Shown: one piece after another, positions 11,008 through 23,500 of the stretch | Position numbering within the stretch: position 1 is the stretch's first letter | Layout: each line of letters opens with the position of its first letter | Assembly: GCA_027924585.1 (NCBI GenBank) | Contig: BSBM01000321.1 | Coordinates: 551,001-615,000, forward strand | DNA from: Larix kaempferi | Lineage: Eukaryota; Streptophyta; Pinopsida; Pinales; Pinaceae | Direction: 5' to 3' | DNA: 64,000 nucleotides | Notes under the pieces: model-generated | What the model was told of the DNA's origin: nothing | Database searches by the model: none | What the model saw: only the letters and a program-made list of their open reading frames with translations | Program-made: the position numbers and the translations under genes

Positions 11008-14000
11008 TGTATGTCACCTACCCAAATTTAAGAAATTATTATTTTATTTGCAAAATACTTTATGTTAAATTTAATTACAAATTTTTTGTAATTATGATCA
11101 GTTTTGATCAAGGATGAATGTAATTACTGACTATTATTATTTAAATAAATTAATTAGGAGACAAACACTCAAGGGGACTATTAAATGAGTGTTCACTGAC
11201 CCACTAGGAGGAATGGAAGCTGTTGGAAGGTATGGGAAAGATGGCAGCAATTGCATCACACCACTAGCTGTTGGTTATGGGACAACTACCCCTAAAAATG
11301 TGGCATTATCCCCCAGGTGGAGGGAGTGAGCAGGCAGCTCATTTAATGACCCAGTAACAACGGAAAAGGCCTAGGCAGCCTACATAAGGAAAATTCGAAT
11401 TGAGCAGGAAGCTCTTACACAAATATTTTTCTACAGAAATATTTTCCTCAAGTAAATCAGGTGATTACTGAGAGATTCGAATAGGGAGGCTTAGTGTATG
11501 TGAAAATTATAAGTCCGCAAATACATTTTGGAGAGGGAGAACCAGAGGTGTTGGTGCAGGTCATTGACTGCTAAATCTCCAGCTGGATAACTTTTTCACT
11601 ACAAGCAGAGGTTCTAAGCTCCTAAGTTTCTTCTTCGTGGTGGTTCAGTGAACAGGCTCGGGGGTCCTAAGGCAAGTAACTAGGTTGTCTTGAGGAATTG
11701 GTTGGGTGGAATAGGCTCCTTGGGTTGTTTGTTTCTCTACAGTTAACCAAGTTTTACTATTCCAATTCTGTTATAGTTTTCAATGTTTTTAAACTAGTAG
11801 AATGATTTATTTCCTAGCCTATGTTTAGCTGTGAATGTTAAATAGTTAAAAATAATGATGAGATAATCTTCTCTGTATTTTTCCCGTGCTGTTATGTGCA
11901 CAGTACTCTAGTACAGAGAAGTGATTTAAGCATTATATGATAGATGGGCAATCTGCCAATGATCGAATGAATTTTAAATTGTAGGTGTTCTATTCTAAAC
12001 ATTCTAGTTTATATAAAACAAATGTGTTGCATGACATTTTATCATTTCTACAACACTGGAAAAATCATAACTATTCACACAGTCATAGAATATTTTCTTC
12101 TTTCATCTCAGATTTATCTAGAAAGCAGTTACTTGAATAAAAATCATATATCCCAATTTTATTTGCATGCTAGTAACTTCTGCAAAAGAAATTTATATAG
12201 TCATATATATTTTCTTCATTCATAACCAGATGCATTCTATTTATTTATTATGATTTCATAAAATACCCTGTTAACACATTTCTTTTCCTTCACTTTTTTG
12301 AAGCATCTTAAGATCAAAGTTTTATCATCGTATTTCCAAAAACAAATGTATTAATATTCCTACTTTCTCTTCCTATGATTATCCTCAAATATTACATTTT
12401 TTCTTCTCTGCATTTTCTACTCAATACTGCAATATTTTGTATAAACGTATTATAAAAATCCAATGTGTTTTTCAAATGTTGTATGCAAATCTTCTCTATT
12501 ACTTTTTAATTCCATTTCTTTTGAAATCGAAAACAGTCATTTTTGTAACCAAACTATTGTTTAATAGTTTCATAATTTCTAAACGATTTTTCAACACAGT
12601 AAGCCTACTGTACAGTCTCATCTTATTCTTTTAGCTATTATTTTATCATGTAATTATTTCTTTAAGAAATATTTCCTCAAACGAGAACAGGAATCAAAAC
12701 GAAACGAACAAGACATCCTTGACAGTTGAAAAATACAAACTTTGTATTTCAGAAAACATTTTATTTATATTATCAACCGTTGCATTAAAACGAGCAGGTT
12801 CGTCCAACTTTAAAACTCAACAAACTAGAGTCATGGTTTCATAAATATTACACAGGGTTTTACCCTCGGGTTTAACAAAAAGTATCTTGAAGTTTCGAAA
12901 ACACTTCGAGCCCCTTTTAAAACATTACATGGAGATGCCAAATGGAAACGAAAGCAATTGAGTAAACACTCCCTACAGAAGACAGTTGGAACCCAAAAAC
13001 AAAACCTAAGTTATCATGGCAATGTTTCGGCGTTCCTTTGCTTTTCATCCAACAACGAAACCACACCAGGGCCCTACGAGGACACAAGGGAAACCACCGG
13101 AGCTTACCGGAGGATGAAGAAGGATACCCATTCACAACGAATGCGCCTTAGTTCCCTTTTTAGACATGGGACCTGCAAACCAACCGAAATCCGAGTGGTT
13201 AAAAACGTATTTCCAAGAAAAACAAAAGTATTACAATATTGAATGTTACATTGGTTAGATTTTACCTTCAAGCTCAAAGACCGAACTTCCCTGCAACTTC
13301 ACTTTGGCGACGAAAACTTCCTTCTGGAGCAGCATTCACTTTACAAGCTATGCAGAAGGTGCGTCAAAGAACACAGGTATCGAAACCTCAACCAAGCGCA
13401 TTCGCACTAATAAAAAAACAAGATAAGCTCCAAACTCTCACGACCATGGAAGGATTAAACAACAGAGAACGTAGATGGTTGAATGCAAAACATTACAGTC
13501 GCATGGATGGAGAGGCCATGCTAACACCTTATCGAATTGCAGAGTAAACTTCGAAGAACTCACAACTGTATACAGACCCAGGATCGAAACCCTGGAAGAA
13601 AAAAACCCTCCATTCGAAATTCGGGTAGCATGTCAGCCCCGTCCAAAAAACACAATGATTACCGAAAAGGGCGTGGAGTGTTTTCACTTACCATGTTTTT
13701 AGGGTTTTGGATTGACGATGGAGATAGACTAAGATCAATGATGGAGGACGAGCCAACACACTACTTTGTGTTTCGGGCTAACAACATTTATCATCGCATT
13801 TAATGGCACCACCTTACCAGAGTATTAACGCAGGGTTTCCATGATGACGCAACTCTCATCTGCGTTACAAATCAGCCAACAACGCATGCCAGCAAGGATT
13901 CTCCACTCCTCTTGACGCCATGGTTCACATAGTAAGATGGCGTGGCGTAACTTTCAGTATTCCACTTTGGAAACTTTAATGGCAACCGTAGTTGGTAGAC

Positions 14001-15624
14001 CTGCTCACACAAACCCGAATACTGTCAAATCTTTGTATTTAATACCTGCAACGTGTAGCACGTTAACCATTAATACAGGAAGGGTTATGAAGACCATAGT
14101 CTAAACGTTATTTTTTTACATTGCATTGTTTTAATCCTTATTACAACCTTGTTACATTATAATTCGTTATGAAAACGTTAAATCTTGTATTATATTGATT
14201 TTTATTATTAGTCTCACAACTATGTTTACGATTAGTTTTATTTCGGAAAAACATCAAAACTTTAATGCGTGGTCTCGGTTTGGGATACGTATTATTCATA
14301 CAATGCATATGGTATTATTTCCATATAGTTTGGCTTTAGATTCGTATTGATTTTCACATTATATTTATTATTGTATAGTTTAAATAATATTAATGTTTAG
14401 TTTATTGCATAGAATAGGGTATCGATAATGTTTAGTTTCCATTTTATTTAGATTTAGTTTATGAATACATTTTATTATTGTTAAACTGTATTATTAACAT
14501 TAGCTTGAATTTTAATATATGTTTACAATGTATTATTAATAATATAATAATATATGATATATATGTTTGCAATATAAACATTATATTTACAATGTTGTAT
14601 TATAATCATTTTTATATTGAAATTGGTTTTTGAAATATTGCAACAATACTTCATTATTGTTAGAAATATTCCATGTATTATAATTGCGATAATATAGTGT
14701 TATAAGAACGTTGTAAAATCTCATTCAATTATGTGTTTATTGTCGTATTTACAAATCATAACATACAGTTGCTATGTACAATCCTAGTCGCTGTCGTTAG
14801 GTACTAACATAATGTTAAACTAGACATATTAATACAAGCAGTCTTGTATTATTACATGTGTAAACGTGTAGTACTTAGGATTCTAATACTTTATATCTGT
14901 TTTGCATTTATGAATTTCATTTAAGACACATAGAATGATACGTTTATATTTCATTAGTCCGTGAAACTACTAACTCGACTCTGATGATGATAATTAGATC
15001 ATTAATTACTTTTTAACAAGTACAGGGACGCTACAATCAGAATCTGGAAGAGTATCGAAAGACATTTTGCAAGTTAATTAATGATGGAGAATTTCATACG
15101 TCTGTTTATTTTGTAGGTCATCGCAAGAAAGTACTAACAATTAAACTCTTTTACATTGACGTCCGGCTCAAATGAAAACAAGTACTTCTATTTATTTCTA
15201 TGTTGTCTTGTAAAATATTTTACCTGTAGTCTGCACATGAAAACATTTCAACAGCTTTAGCTAAACATATCTAAATAAGCTCCAGGGCGTCTCGTAGGAC
15301 CCCTTGTCAAACAAACAATCAAACTGTCAGTATTAATTCCAGTTTTCATTTCATTGTCAGCTGAATGTATTCTAGAACTATAAAACAGGTCAGTTTATCA
15401 TACACATCTGCTTAACAAAAGGAGTCGTTATTGAAGTATTTAAACATCTGCTTAATTCAATAGCTTTTTCATTTACATTTAATCAATGAGAAATTATGAC
15501 AGGTCACCATAATTAATTACTTTAGTTAAGTTTTCATTTCAATTTAATTATTCCGCATTCAATGAATTTGTTAAATTTAGCTACTATAATTACTTTTTTT
15601 TTTCGGAAATTTCGGGATGTTACA
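11008..15624 (+). repeat. Chromovirus upstream LTR, 4617 bp
   Basis: Starts TGTATGTCACC directly after a G7 tract and ends GATGTTACA just before the primer site. Similar to 20506-24975 at about 96-97 percent by eye. It carries two stretches missing from the downstream LTR: about 142 bp near 13,455-13,600 and 17 bp near 12,535. Most of it is very AT-rich; 12,900-14,000 is visibly richer in GC. Open frames in that part occur in both LTRs but show frame-breaking differences, and I do not call them genes. Confidence 0.9.
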
Positions 15625-15626
15625 TG

Positions 15627-15640
15627 TGGTATCAAAACCA
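15627..15640 (+). promoter_or_regulatory. Primer-binding site, initiator-Met tRNA type
   Basis: TGGTATCAAAACCA lies two bases after the LTR end. It matches the plant initiator-Met site TGGTATCAGAGCCA except at two positions, where A replaces G. Both changes fit G-to-A decay. Confidence 0.85.
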
Positions 15641-15766
15641 TGTTCGAACACTAGGCCTAAAAGGGTCCAAAACACGCAATAGAAAATTTCTTACAACTGA
15701 AAGAATTTTACTAATTAATTTTTTTTTATTTACTGTGTTATACAGAAATTTATTTGAGTTACACAT

Positions 15767-17107
15767 ATGGAAAACTCAGCTGAACATTCAGAGGACGGAT
15801 TTCGACCAAACAACCATAGTACGGGACAACATTATGCAAAAGAAGGCCACAATGGAATGAATAACAATTCGTCAGAATTGTTACATGTTTTTCATGAATT
15901 AAAGGCAGAAATCAGATCTGTGAAACAAGACAATGAAAGAATTTTGCAGGCACAAGAACAATTAAATCAAGTGTTGTTTGAACAGTGCCAGACTGAAGAG
16001 CAAGAGAGAGATAATGAAGATATCTCCAAAGTTGAGGATCTGCCTCATGCTAATAAAAATCAGAACAGGAAAACCAGTGAGATGAAAGACAACTCAACCT
16101 CATCAGGAGATGCTATTGAAGTACGCAAAAGGAAACGTACCTACACCAGTGATAGCAGTGAAGGAGATTCCAAATACAGAAGGAAAAATCATAAGGAGTA
16201 TGAGCAGATTTCTGGAGAGTTCAAAAAGATTAGACCTCCAACTTTCAATGGATAAACTGAGAAGGCCGAGACAACCGAAGCTTGGTTGTCCGGTATGAAG
16301 AAATACTTCAAGATCTATAACTATTCAGAGTTCTTGAAGGCAAAAATGGCTATATATAACTTGACCGAAAAAGCAGATATTTGGTGGCAGGACATCAAAA
16401 GAGTAAAAGGCATCAAAGATAAAAATGTAAGCTAGAGTGCTTTTAAATGATATTTCAAAAAGAAGTATTTATTTGAACAGTACTATGAAGAAAAATCCAA
16501 AGAGTTCTACGATATGAAGTTGGGAGGTATGAACATGAAGGAAATGAACACTAAATTTCTGAATTTATTGAGATATGTGCCATACCTCATAGAGGAAAAA
16601 CCAAAAATTCAAAGATACTTGAGCTATTTACCTTTCAACATTAAGGACATAATCGAGTATGATAGTCCTAAAACCTTGTAAGAGGTTATGAGAAAGGCAG
16701 TTTTCTGTTATGACACAAATCGGAAAAGAGAAGGAATGTCAAACTGGAAAAATCATAAGCCCATCAACTTTGAACAGAAAAAGAAAAATTTCAAATTCAA
16801 TGGAAATTTCGGGCTCCAAAGGAAGAATTTTCAGAATCAGAATTTCCAAGGGAATAATTCCAGAAACAATTCACAGCAGAATTCTACAGCATCTAGAAAT
16901 GCACCTAATAATACCAAAACTAATGAGCAAAAGACACTTATCAAATGTTTTGAATGTCAAGGTCCCCATTATGCATCAGAATGTCCATTGGGGAAGCGAA
17001 AGACTAACAACATCAATTCTATTCAAACCGAACCTACTGTTGGAGACGTGGCGAGGGAGATGCCCAGAATTAATGCAGCACTCGATAACAAGCAAGCAGA
17101 TCATTAA
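15767..17107 (+). pseudogene. gag: Chromovirus gag remnant
   Basis: Single reading frame from ATG 15767, with stops near 16253, 16432, 16447 and 16679, ending at TAA 17105-17107. The N-terminus is hydrophilic with a coiled-coil-like stretch (about residues 40-70) and a basic KRKR patch near residue 125. The capsid-like part follows (AWLSGMKKYF, then IWWQDIK), typical of Ty3/gypsy gag. An Asn/Gln/Phe-rich linker leads to one zinc knuckle CFECQGPHYASEC (CX2CX3HX4C) near 16,945-16,985, which would bind RNA. At least three of the internal stops fit one transition in CAA, CGA or TGG. In the parent element, gag and pol were probably a single frame, since the frame continues unchanged into protease. 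Confidence 0.85.
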
Positions 17108-17113
17108 ATATCT

Positions 17114-19189
17114 ATGGTAGAGATTGAAGGTATGATACAAAATCATCCTATTACTGTTTTAATTGACCCAGGTGCTAGCTTCAGTTATATAGCACCAAAT
17201 ATTGTGGAAAATCTAAATTTGAAAACAGAAAAGTTTAGTAAGTCTTGGCTAGTTAGACTAGCAACTGGAACAAAGAGAAAACTATCAGATTTTATAGAAA
17301 GTTGTACCTTATCCATGAATCATTTACAAACACAAAATAAGTTGAATATTCTACCTTTAGGATCTTATGATATTATAGTTGGGATGGACTGGTTAGAAGT
17401 CCATCATGTCATTCTGGACTGTTATGGAAAAAGTTTTACATGTTTAAATGAAAAAGGAAAAACTGTAGAAATAAAAGGCATCCCAAGGAAGGTAACCCTT
17501 AGACAGATTTCAGCCATGCAAGTTAAGAGGGCAGTTAGGAAAGGATGCCAGATGTTTGTAGTAAACGTAGTAAATGATGAGTTTATTGGTAAAGAGGACA
17601 AACTGAAATTGGAGGACATACCTATCCTAAAGGATTTTAAGGATGTATTTCCTGAGGAGATTCCAGGATTACCTCCTAAAAGAAATTTAGATTTTACCAT
17701 CGAATTAATATCAGGAGCGGTACCAAATTCAAAAGCTCCATACATAATGAACATACTGGAGTTAAATGAATTAAAATCACAGCTGAAGGAGCTTATTGAT
17801 AAGAAGTATATTAGACCCAGTGTGTCTCCTTGGGGAGCACCTGTCATCTTTGTTAAGAAGAAATATGGAACCCTAAGACTGTGCATAGATTATCGCCAGC
17901 TTAATAAGATGACGATCAAGAATCGATATCCGTTTCCCCGCATAGACGATCTATTTGATCAGCTGCGAGGAGCAACGATATTTTCCAAGATTGATCTAAG
18001 ATCATGATATCATCAAGTACCGGTTAAGGATGAAGACATTTTCAAGACAGCTTTCAGAACTCGGTATGGACACTACGAGTTCGTAGTCATGCCATTTGGC
18101 TTGAATAACGCCCCGACTGTATTTATGTGTTTGATGAATAATATTCTGCACAAATACTTAGACAAGTTTGATGTTGTGTTCATAGACGACATTTTAGTGT
18201 ATTCAAAAAGTAAAGAAGAGCATGATGAACATTTACGGATTATCTTACAAGTTCTGAGAGATCATCAACTATACGCTAAGTTTAGCAAGTGCGACTTTCA
18301 CAAAGACAAAATTCGGTATCTAGGACACATAATTTCGAAAGAAGGAATCTCGGTTGACCCCGACAAGATAAGGGCCATTAATGACTGGCCAGTTCCTAAA
18401 GATGTGTAGGATGTAAGATCATTTATGGGCATTAATGGGTATTACATAAAGTTTATAGAAAAAATTTCAAAAATTTCCAACCCCATAACTTCCTTGCAGA
18501 AGAAAGGGAAGAAATTTGTGTGAGATCAGAAATGTTCTGACGGTTTTAAGAAATTAAATGAGTTATTGACGACAGCACCTATCTTGAGGATAGCAGACCC
18601 CAACAAGGATTTTGTAGTTTGTACAGACGCATGCAATTACAGACTCGGTGGAGTCCTGACACAGGAAGGGCATGCGATGGCATATGAATCTAGAAAGTTG
18701 AAAGTACATGAAAAGAACTACTCTACCTATGATTTAGAGTTATTGGCAGTAATTCATGCCTTAAAAATGTGGCGTCATCACCTTATTGGCAGAAAAATTA
18801 CATTATTAACAGATAACGTGGGTCTGAAATATTTATTAGATCAAACAAACCTGAACGCTAGACAAGCTAGATGGTTGACTTTCTTAAGTGAGTATGATTT
18901 CGAGATTCAACATATTAAAGGAAAGGAGAACAAGGTTGCAGATGCCTTGAGTCGTAAGGAAAAACTAAATTTTATTTCAGCCATCAGTACTTATTCAACT
19001 GATTTGGAAAATCAGATTCTTGAAAAGAGTGAAATAGATGAAGAATACAGAAAAATGAAGGAAAAGACAGCAAACAACAATTCTAAAAATTTTATGGCAG
19101 ATTACAGCATGAAGGAAAATGGGTTATTACTGTATAAAAACAGATTGTATGTACCAAACATACCAGAAATAAAATTTCTGATATTAAAT
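17114..19189 (+). pseudogene. pol: Chromovirus pol remnant: protease, reverse transcriptase, RNase H
   Basis: Same frame as gag. Protease: [12 protein letters not shown] at about 17,156-17,191, where the usual D-S/T-G-A active site reads DPGA. The linker includes [11 protein letters not shown] follows with [24 protein letters not shown] and the catalytic FIDD at 18,179-18,190. RNase H follows with CTDACNYRLGGVL, YDLELLAV and VADALSRK. Stops lie at 18,005-18,007 (TGA, between DLRS and YHQV), 18,406-18,408 (TAG) and near 18,522 (TGA, where Trp is expected). Apart from these the domains are well preserved, so decay is by point mutation rather than rearrangement. The original role was maturation of the polyprotein and copying of the RNA genome into cDNA. 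Confidence 0.92.
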
Positions 19190-20011
19190 GAGATGCATAA
19201 AAGTCATTATTCTGGTCATCCAGGTTATCAAAAGACCATTACTATGCTAAGGAAATAATACTATTGGCCCAGAATGAAGGATGAAGTAGCAGAGTACATA
19301 GCTAAATGTTTGGATTGTCAAAAAGTGAAGGTTGAACACCAACATCCTATTGGATTGTTGCAACCATTACCAATACCAAGTTGGAAATGGGAAGTGATCA
19401 GTATAGACTTTATTACTGGACTACCTAAAAATCAGAAACAACATGACTCTATCATGGTGGTAGTGGACAAACTCAGCAAGGCAGCACATTTCATACCTAT
19501 GAAGACTACTCATAAAGCTCCATACATTGCAGAAATCTTTATGAAACGGATTTTTCGACTACATGGAATACCGAAAGTAATAATTTCATATTGTGACTCT
19601 AAGTTTACAGGAAACTTTTGGAGGTCACTGTTTAAGGGGTTGAATACAACCTTAAATTTCAATACAGCATTTCATCCACAAACGGATGGACAGACAGAAA
19701 GGGTAAATCAAGTTTTAGAAGATTTATTAAAAATGTATGTTAAGGATCAGCCTGGTAAGTGGGAAGATTACTTGCACTTAGCGGAATTTGCTTATAATAA
19801 TCATTATCATGCATTGGCCAGACTTAGTCCTTTTGAAATTCTTTATGGTAGGAAATGTGATACACCTATTTCGCGGAATGATCCAGTAAATAGAGTTGTT
19901 TTAGGACCTGAATTATTGCATGAGTTAGAACTAATTGTGAAACAGGTACAAGGACATTTAAAAGTTGCCCAAGATAGGCAAAAGAGGTGCAAAAGAGTCA
20001 AGCAGATTTAA
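19190..20011 (+). pseudogene. Chromovirus integrase remnant
   Basis: The HHCC zinc module is readable (HKSHYSGHPGYQ, then CLDCQ), with one TAA at 19256-19258 where Gln is expected. The catalytic core contains VISIDFITGL (first Asp) and HPQTDGQTERVNQ (Glu). Counting back 35 residues from the Glu, the second catalytic Asp of the usual SDRD block is Tyr in ISYCDSKFTG. The Arg of that block is Cys. This copy therefore could not catalyse strand transfer even if translated. The frame runs to a stop at 20009-20011, where a frameshift separates it from the C-terminal domain. Confidence 0.9.
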
Positions 20012-20448
20012 AAATGACTCATAAAGAGTTCCAGGTTGGTGAACATGTATTCCTCAAGGTAAGACCGAAAAAGAGTCCACTGAAATTGGGGAGTTGTGCC
20101 AAATTGGCACCCAGGTATTGTGGTCCTTTTGAAATATTGTCTAAGGTTGGAGCAGTGGCATACCAACTGGCTTTGCCACCAAACTTAAAAATACATAATG
20201 TTTTTCATATATCGTTTTTAAATAAATATGTACACAATGCTACTCATGTTGTAAACTGGAATGATGTACAGGTGGGACAAGACGAAGATTTTCTGGTGGA
20301 ACTGGACTGTATCCTTGAAAGGAGGGAAACTATTCTCCGGAATCGCACCATTGGGAAAGAGAAGGTGCAGTGGAAGCACCTTAGCCCAGAAGAGGCAACC
20401 TGGGATTTGGAGAGTAGTATGCAGGCAGCATACCCAACTCTGTTTTAG
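19987..20448 (+). pseudogene. Integrase C-terminal GPF module plus chromodomain
   Basis: Shifted by one frame from the integrase core. It contains the GPY/F-type module (LAPRYCGPFEILSKVGAVAY), then HNVFHISFLNKY, and a C-terminal chromodomain with ILERRE, LRNRTI and VQWKHLSPEEATWDLE. In chromoviruses this domain is thought to direct integration to particular chromatin. The frame ends at TAG 20446-20448, 57 bp before the 3' LTR. The overlap with the end of the integrase frame marks a one-base indel near 20,000. Confidence 0.88.
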
Positions 20449-20496
20449 GAACACTCAAGGAGTGATTAGCCAACATCGAGGACGATGTTGAGACTT

Positions 20497-20505
20497 AAGG
20501 GGGGG
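20497..20505 (+). promoter_or_regulatory. Polypurine tract of the chromovirus
   Basis: AAGGGGGGG lies immediately before the 3' LTR start TGTATGTC. The same tract precedes the upstream LTR at 10,999-11,007. Confidence 0.85.
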
Positions 20506-23500
20506 TGTATGTCACCTACCCAAATTTAAGAAATTATTATTTTATTTGCAAAATACTTTATGTTAAATTTAATTACAAATTTTTTGTAATTATGATCAGT
20601 TTTGATCAAGGATGAATGTAATTACTGATTATTGTTATTTAAATAAATTAATTAGGAGACAAACACCCAAGGGGACTGTTAAATGAGTGTTCACTGACCC
20701 ACTAGGAGGAATGGAAGCTGTTGGAAGGTATGGGACAGATGGCAGCAATTGCATCACACCACTAGTTGTTGGTTATGGGACAACTACCCCTAAAAATGTG
20801 GCATTATCCCCCAGGTGGAGGGAGTGAGCAGGTAGCTCATTTAATGACCCAGTAACAACTGAAAAGGCATAGGCAGCCTACATAAGGCAAATTCGAATTG
20901 AGCAGGAAGCTCTTACACAAATATTTTTCTACAGAAATATTTTCCTCAAGTAAATCAGGTGATTACTGAGAGATTCAAATAAGGAGGCTAAGTGTATGTG
21001 AAAATTATAAGTCTGCAAATACATTTTGGAGAGGGAGAACCACAGGTGCTAGTGCAGGTCATTGACTGCTAAATCTCTAGCTGGATAAATTTTTCACTAC
21101 AAGCAGAGGTTCTGAGCTCCTAAGTTTCTTATTCCTAGTGGTTCAGTGAACAGGCTCGGGGGTCCTAAGGCAAGTAACTAGGTTGTCTTCAGGAATTGGT
21201 TTGGTGGAACAGGCTCCTTGGGCTGTTTGTTTCTCTACAGTTAACCAGGTTTTACTATTCTAATTCTGTTATAGTTTTCAATGTTTTTAAACTAGTAGAA
21301 TGATTTATTTCCTAGTCTATGTTTAGCTGTGAATGTTAAATAGTTAAAAATAATGATGAGATAATCTTCTCTGTATTTTTCCCGTGTTGTTATGTGCACA
21401 GTACTCTAGTACAGAGAATTGATTTAAGTATTATATGATAGATGGGCAATCTGTCAGTGATCGAATGAATTTTAAATTGTAGGTGTTCTATTCTAAACAT
21501 TCTAGTTTATATAAAACAAATGTGTTGCATGACATTTTATCATTTCTACAACACTGGAAAAATCATAACTATTCACACAGTCATAGAATATTTTCTTCTT
21601 TCATCTCAGATTTATCTAGAAAGCAGTTACTTGAATAAAAATCATATATCCCAGTTTTATTTGCATGCTAGTAACTTCTACAAAAGAAATTTATATAGTC
21701 ATATATATTTTCTTCATTCATAACTAGATGCATTCTATTTATTTATTATGATTTCATAAAATACCTTGTTAACACATTTCTTTTCCTTCTCTTTTTTGAA
21801 GCATCTTAAGATCAAACTTTTATCATCGTATTTCCAAAAACAAATGTATTAATATTCCTACTTTCTCTTCCTATGATTATCCTCAAATATTACATATTTT
21901 CTTCTCTACATTTTCTACTCAATACTGCAATATTTTGTATAAACGTATTATAAAAATCCAATGTGTTTTTCAAATGTTGTATGCAAATATTCTCTATTAC
22001 TTTTTAATTCCATTTCTTTTGAAATCGAAACCAAACTATCGTTTAATAGTTTCATAATTTCTAAACGATTTTTCAACACAGTAAGCCTACTGTATAGTCT
22101 CATCTTGTTCTTTTAGCTGTTATTTTATCATGTAATTATTTCTTTAAGAAATATTTCCTCAACCGAGAACATGAATCAAAACGAAACAAACAAGACATAT
22201 TTGACAGTTGAAAAATACAAACTTTGTATTTCAGAAAACATTTTATTTATATTATCAACCGTTGCATTAAAACGAGCAGGTTCGTCCAACTTTAAAACTC
22301 AACAAACCAGAGTCATGGTTTCATAAATATTACACAGGGTTTTACCCTTAGGTTTAACAAAAAGTATCTTGAAGTTTCGAAAACACTTCGAGCCCCTTTT
22401 AAAACATTACATGGAGATGCAAAATGGCAACGAAAGTAACTGAGTAAACACTCCCTACAGAAGATAGTTGGAACCCCAAAACAAAACCTAAGTTATCATG
22501 GCAACATTTCGGTGTTCCTTTGCTTTTCATCCAACAACGAAACCACACCAGGGCCCTACGAGGACACAAGGGAAACCACCGGAGCTTACCGGAGGATGAT
22601 GAAGGATACCCATTCACAACGAATGCGCCTTAGTTCCCTTTTTAGACGTGGTACCTGCAAACCAACCAAAGGCCGAGTGGTTAAAAACGTATTTCCAAGA
22701 AAAACAAAAGTATTACAATATTGAATGTTACATTGGTTAGATTTTACCTTCAAGCTCAAAGACCGAACTTCCCTGCAACTTCACTTTGGCGACGAAAACT
22801 TCCTTCTGGAGCAGCATTCACTTTACAAGCTATGCAGAAGGTGCGTCAAAGAACACAGGTATCGAAACCTCAACCAAGTGCATTCGTACTAACAAAAAAA
22901 ACAAGATAAGCTCCAAACTCTCACGACCGTGGAAGGATTAAACCCTCCATTCGAAATTCGGCAGCCTGTCAGCCCCGTCCCAAAAACACAATGATTACTG
23001 AAAAGGGCGTGGAGTGTTTTCACTTACCATGTTTTTGGGGTTTTGGATTGACAACGGAGATAGACTAAGATCAACGATGGAGGACGAGCCAACACACTAC
23101 TTTGTGTTTCGAGCTAACAGCATTTATCATCGCATTTAATGGCACCACCTTACCAGAGTATTAACGCAGGGTTGCCATGATACGCAACTCTCATCTGCGT
23201 TACAAATGAGCCAACAACACATGCCAGTAAGGATTCTCCACCTCTCTCGACGCCATGGTTCATGTGGTAAGATGGCGTGGCGTAACTTTCAGCATTCCAC
23301 TTTGGAAACTTTAATGGCAATCGTAGTTGGCAAACCTGCTCACACAAACCTGAATACTGTCAAATCTTTGCATTTAATACCTGCAACGTGTAGCACGTTA
23401 ATCGTTAATACAGGAAGGGTTATGAAGACCTTAGTCTAAACATTATTTTTTTACATTGCATTGTTTTAATCCTTATTACAACCTTGTTACATTATAATTC

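Noticed and set aside
12917-13803. Conserved open frames in both chromovirus LTRs (for example 13239-13547 and 22721-22909).
   Set aside because: Conservation is explained by LTR homology, and the downstream copy has deletions and a frame break.
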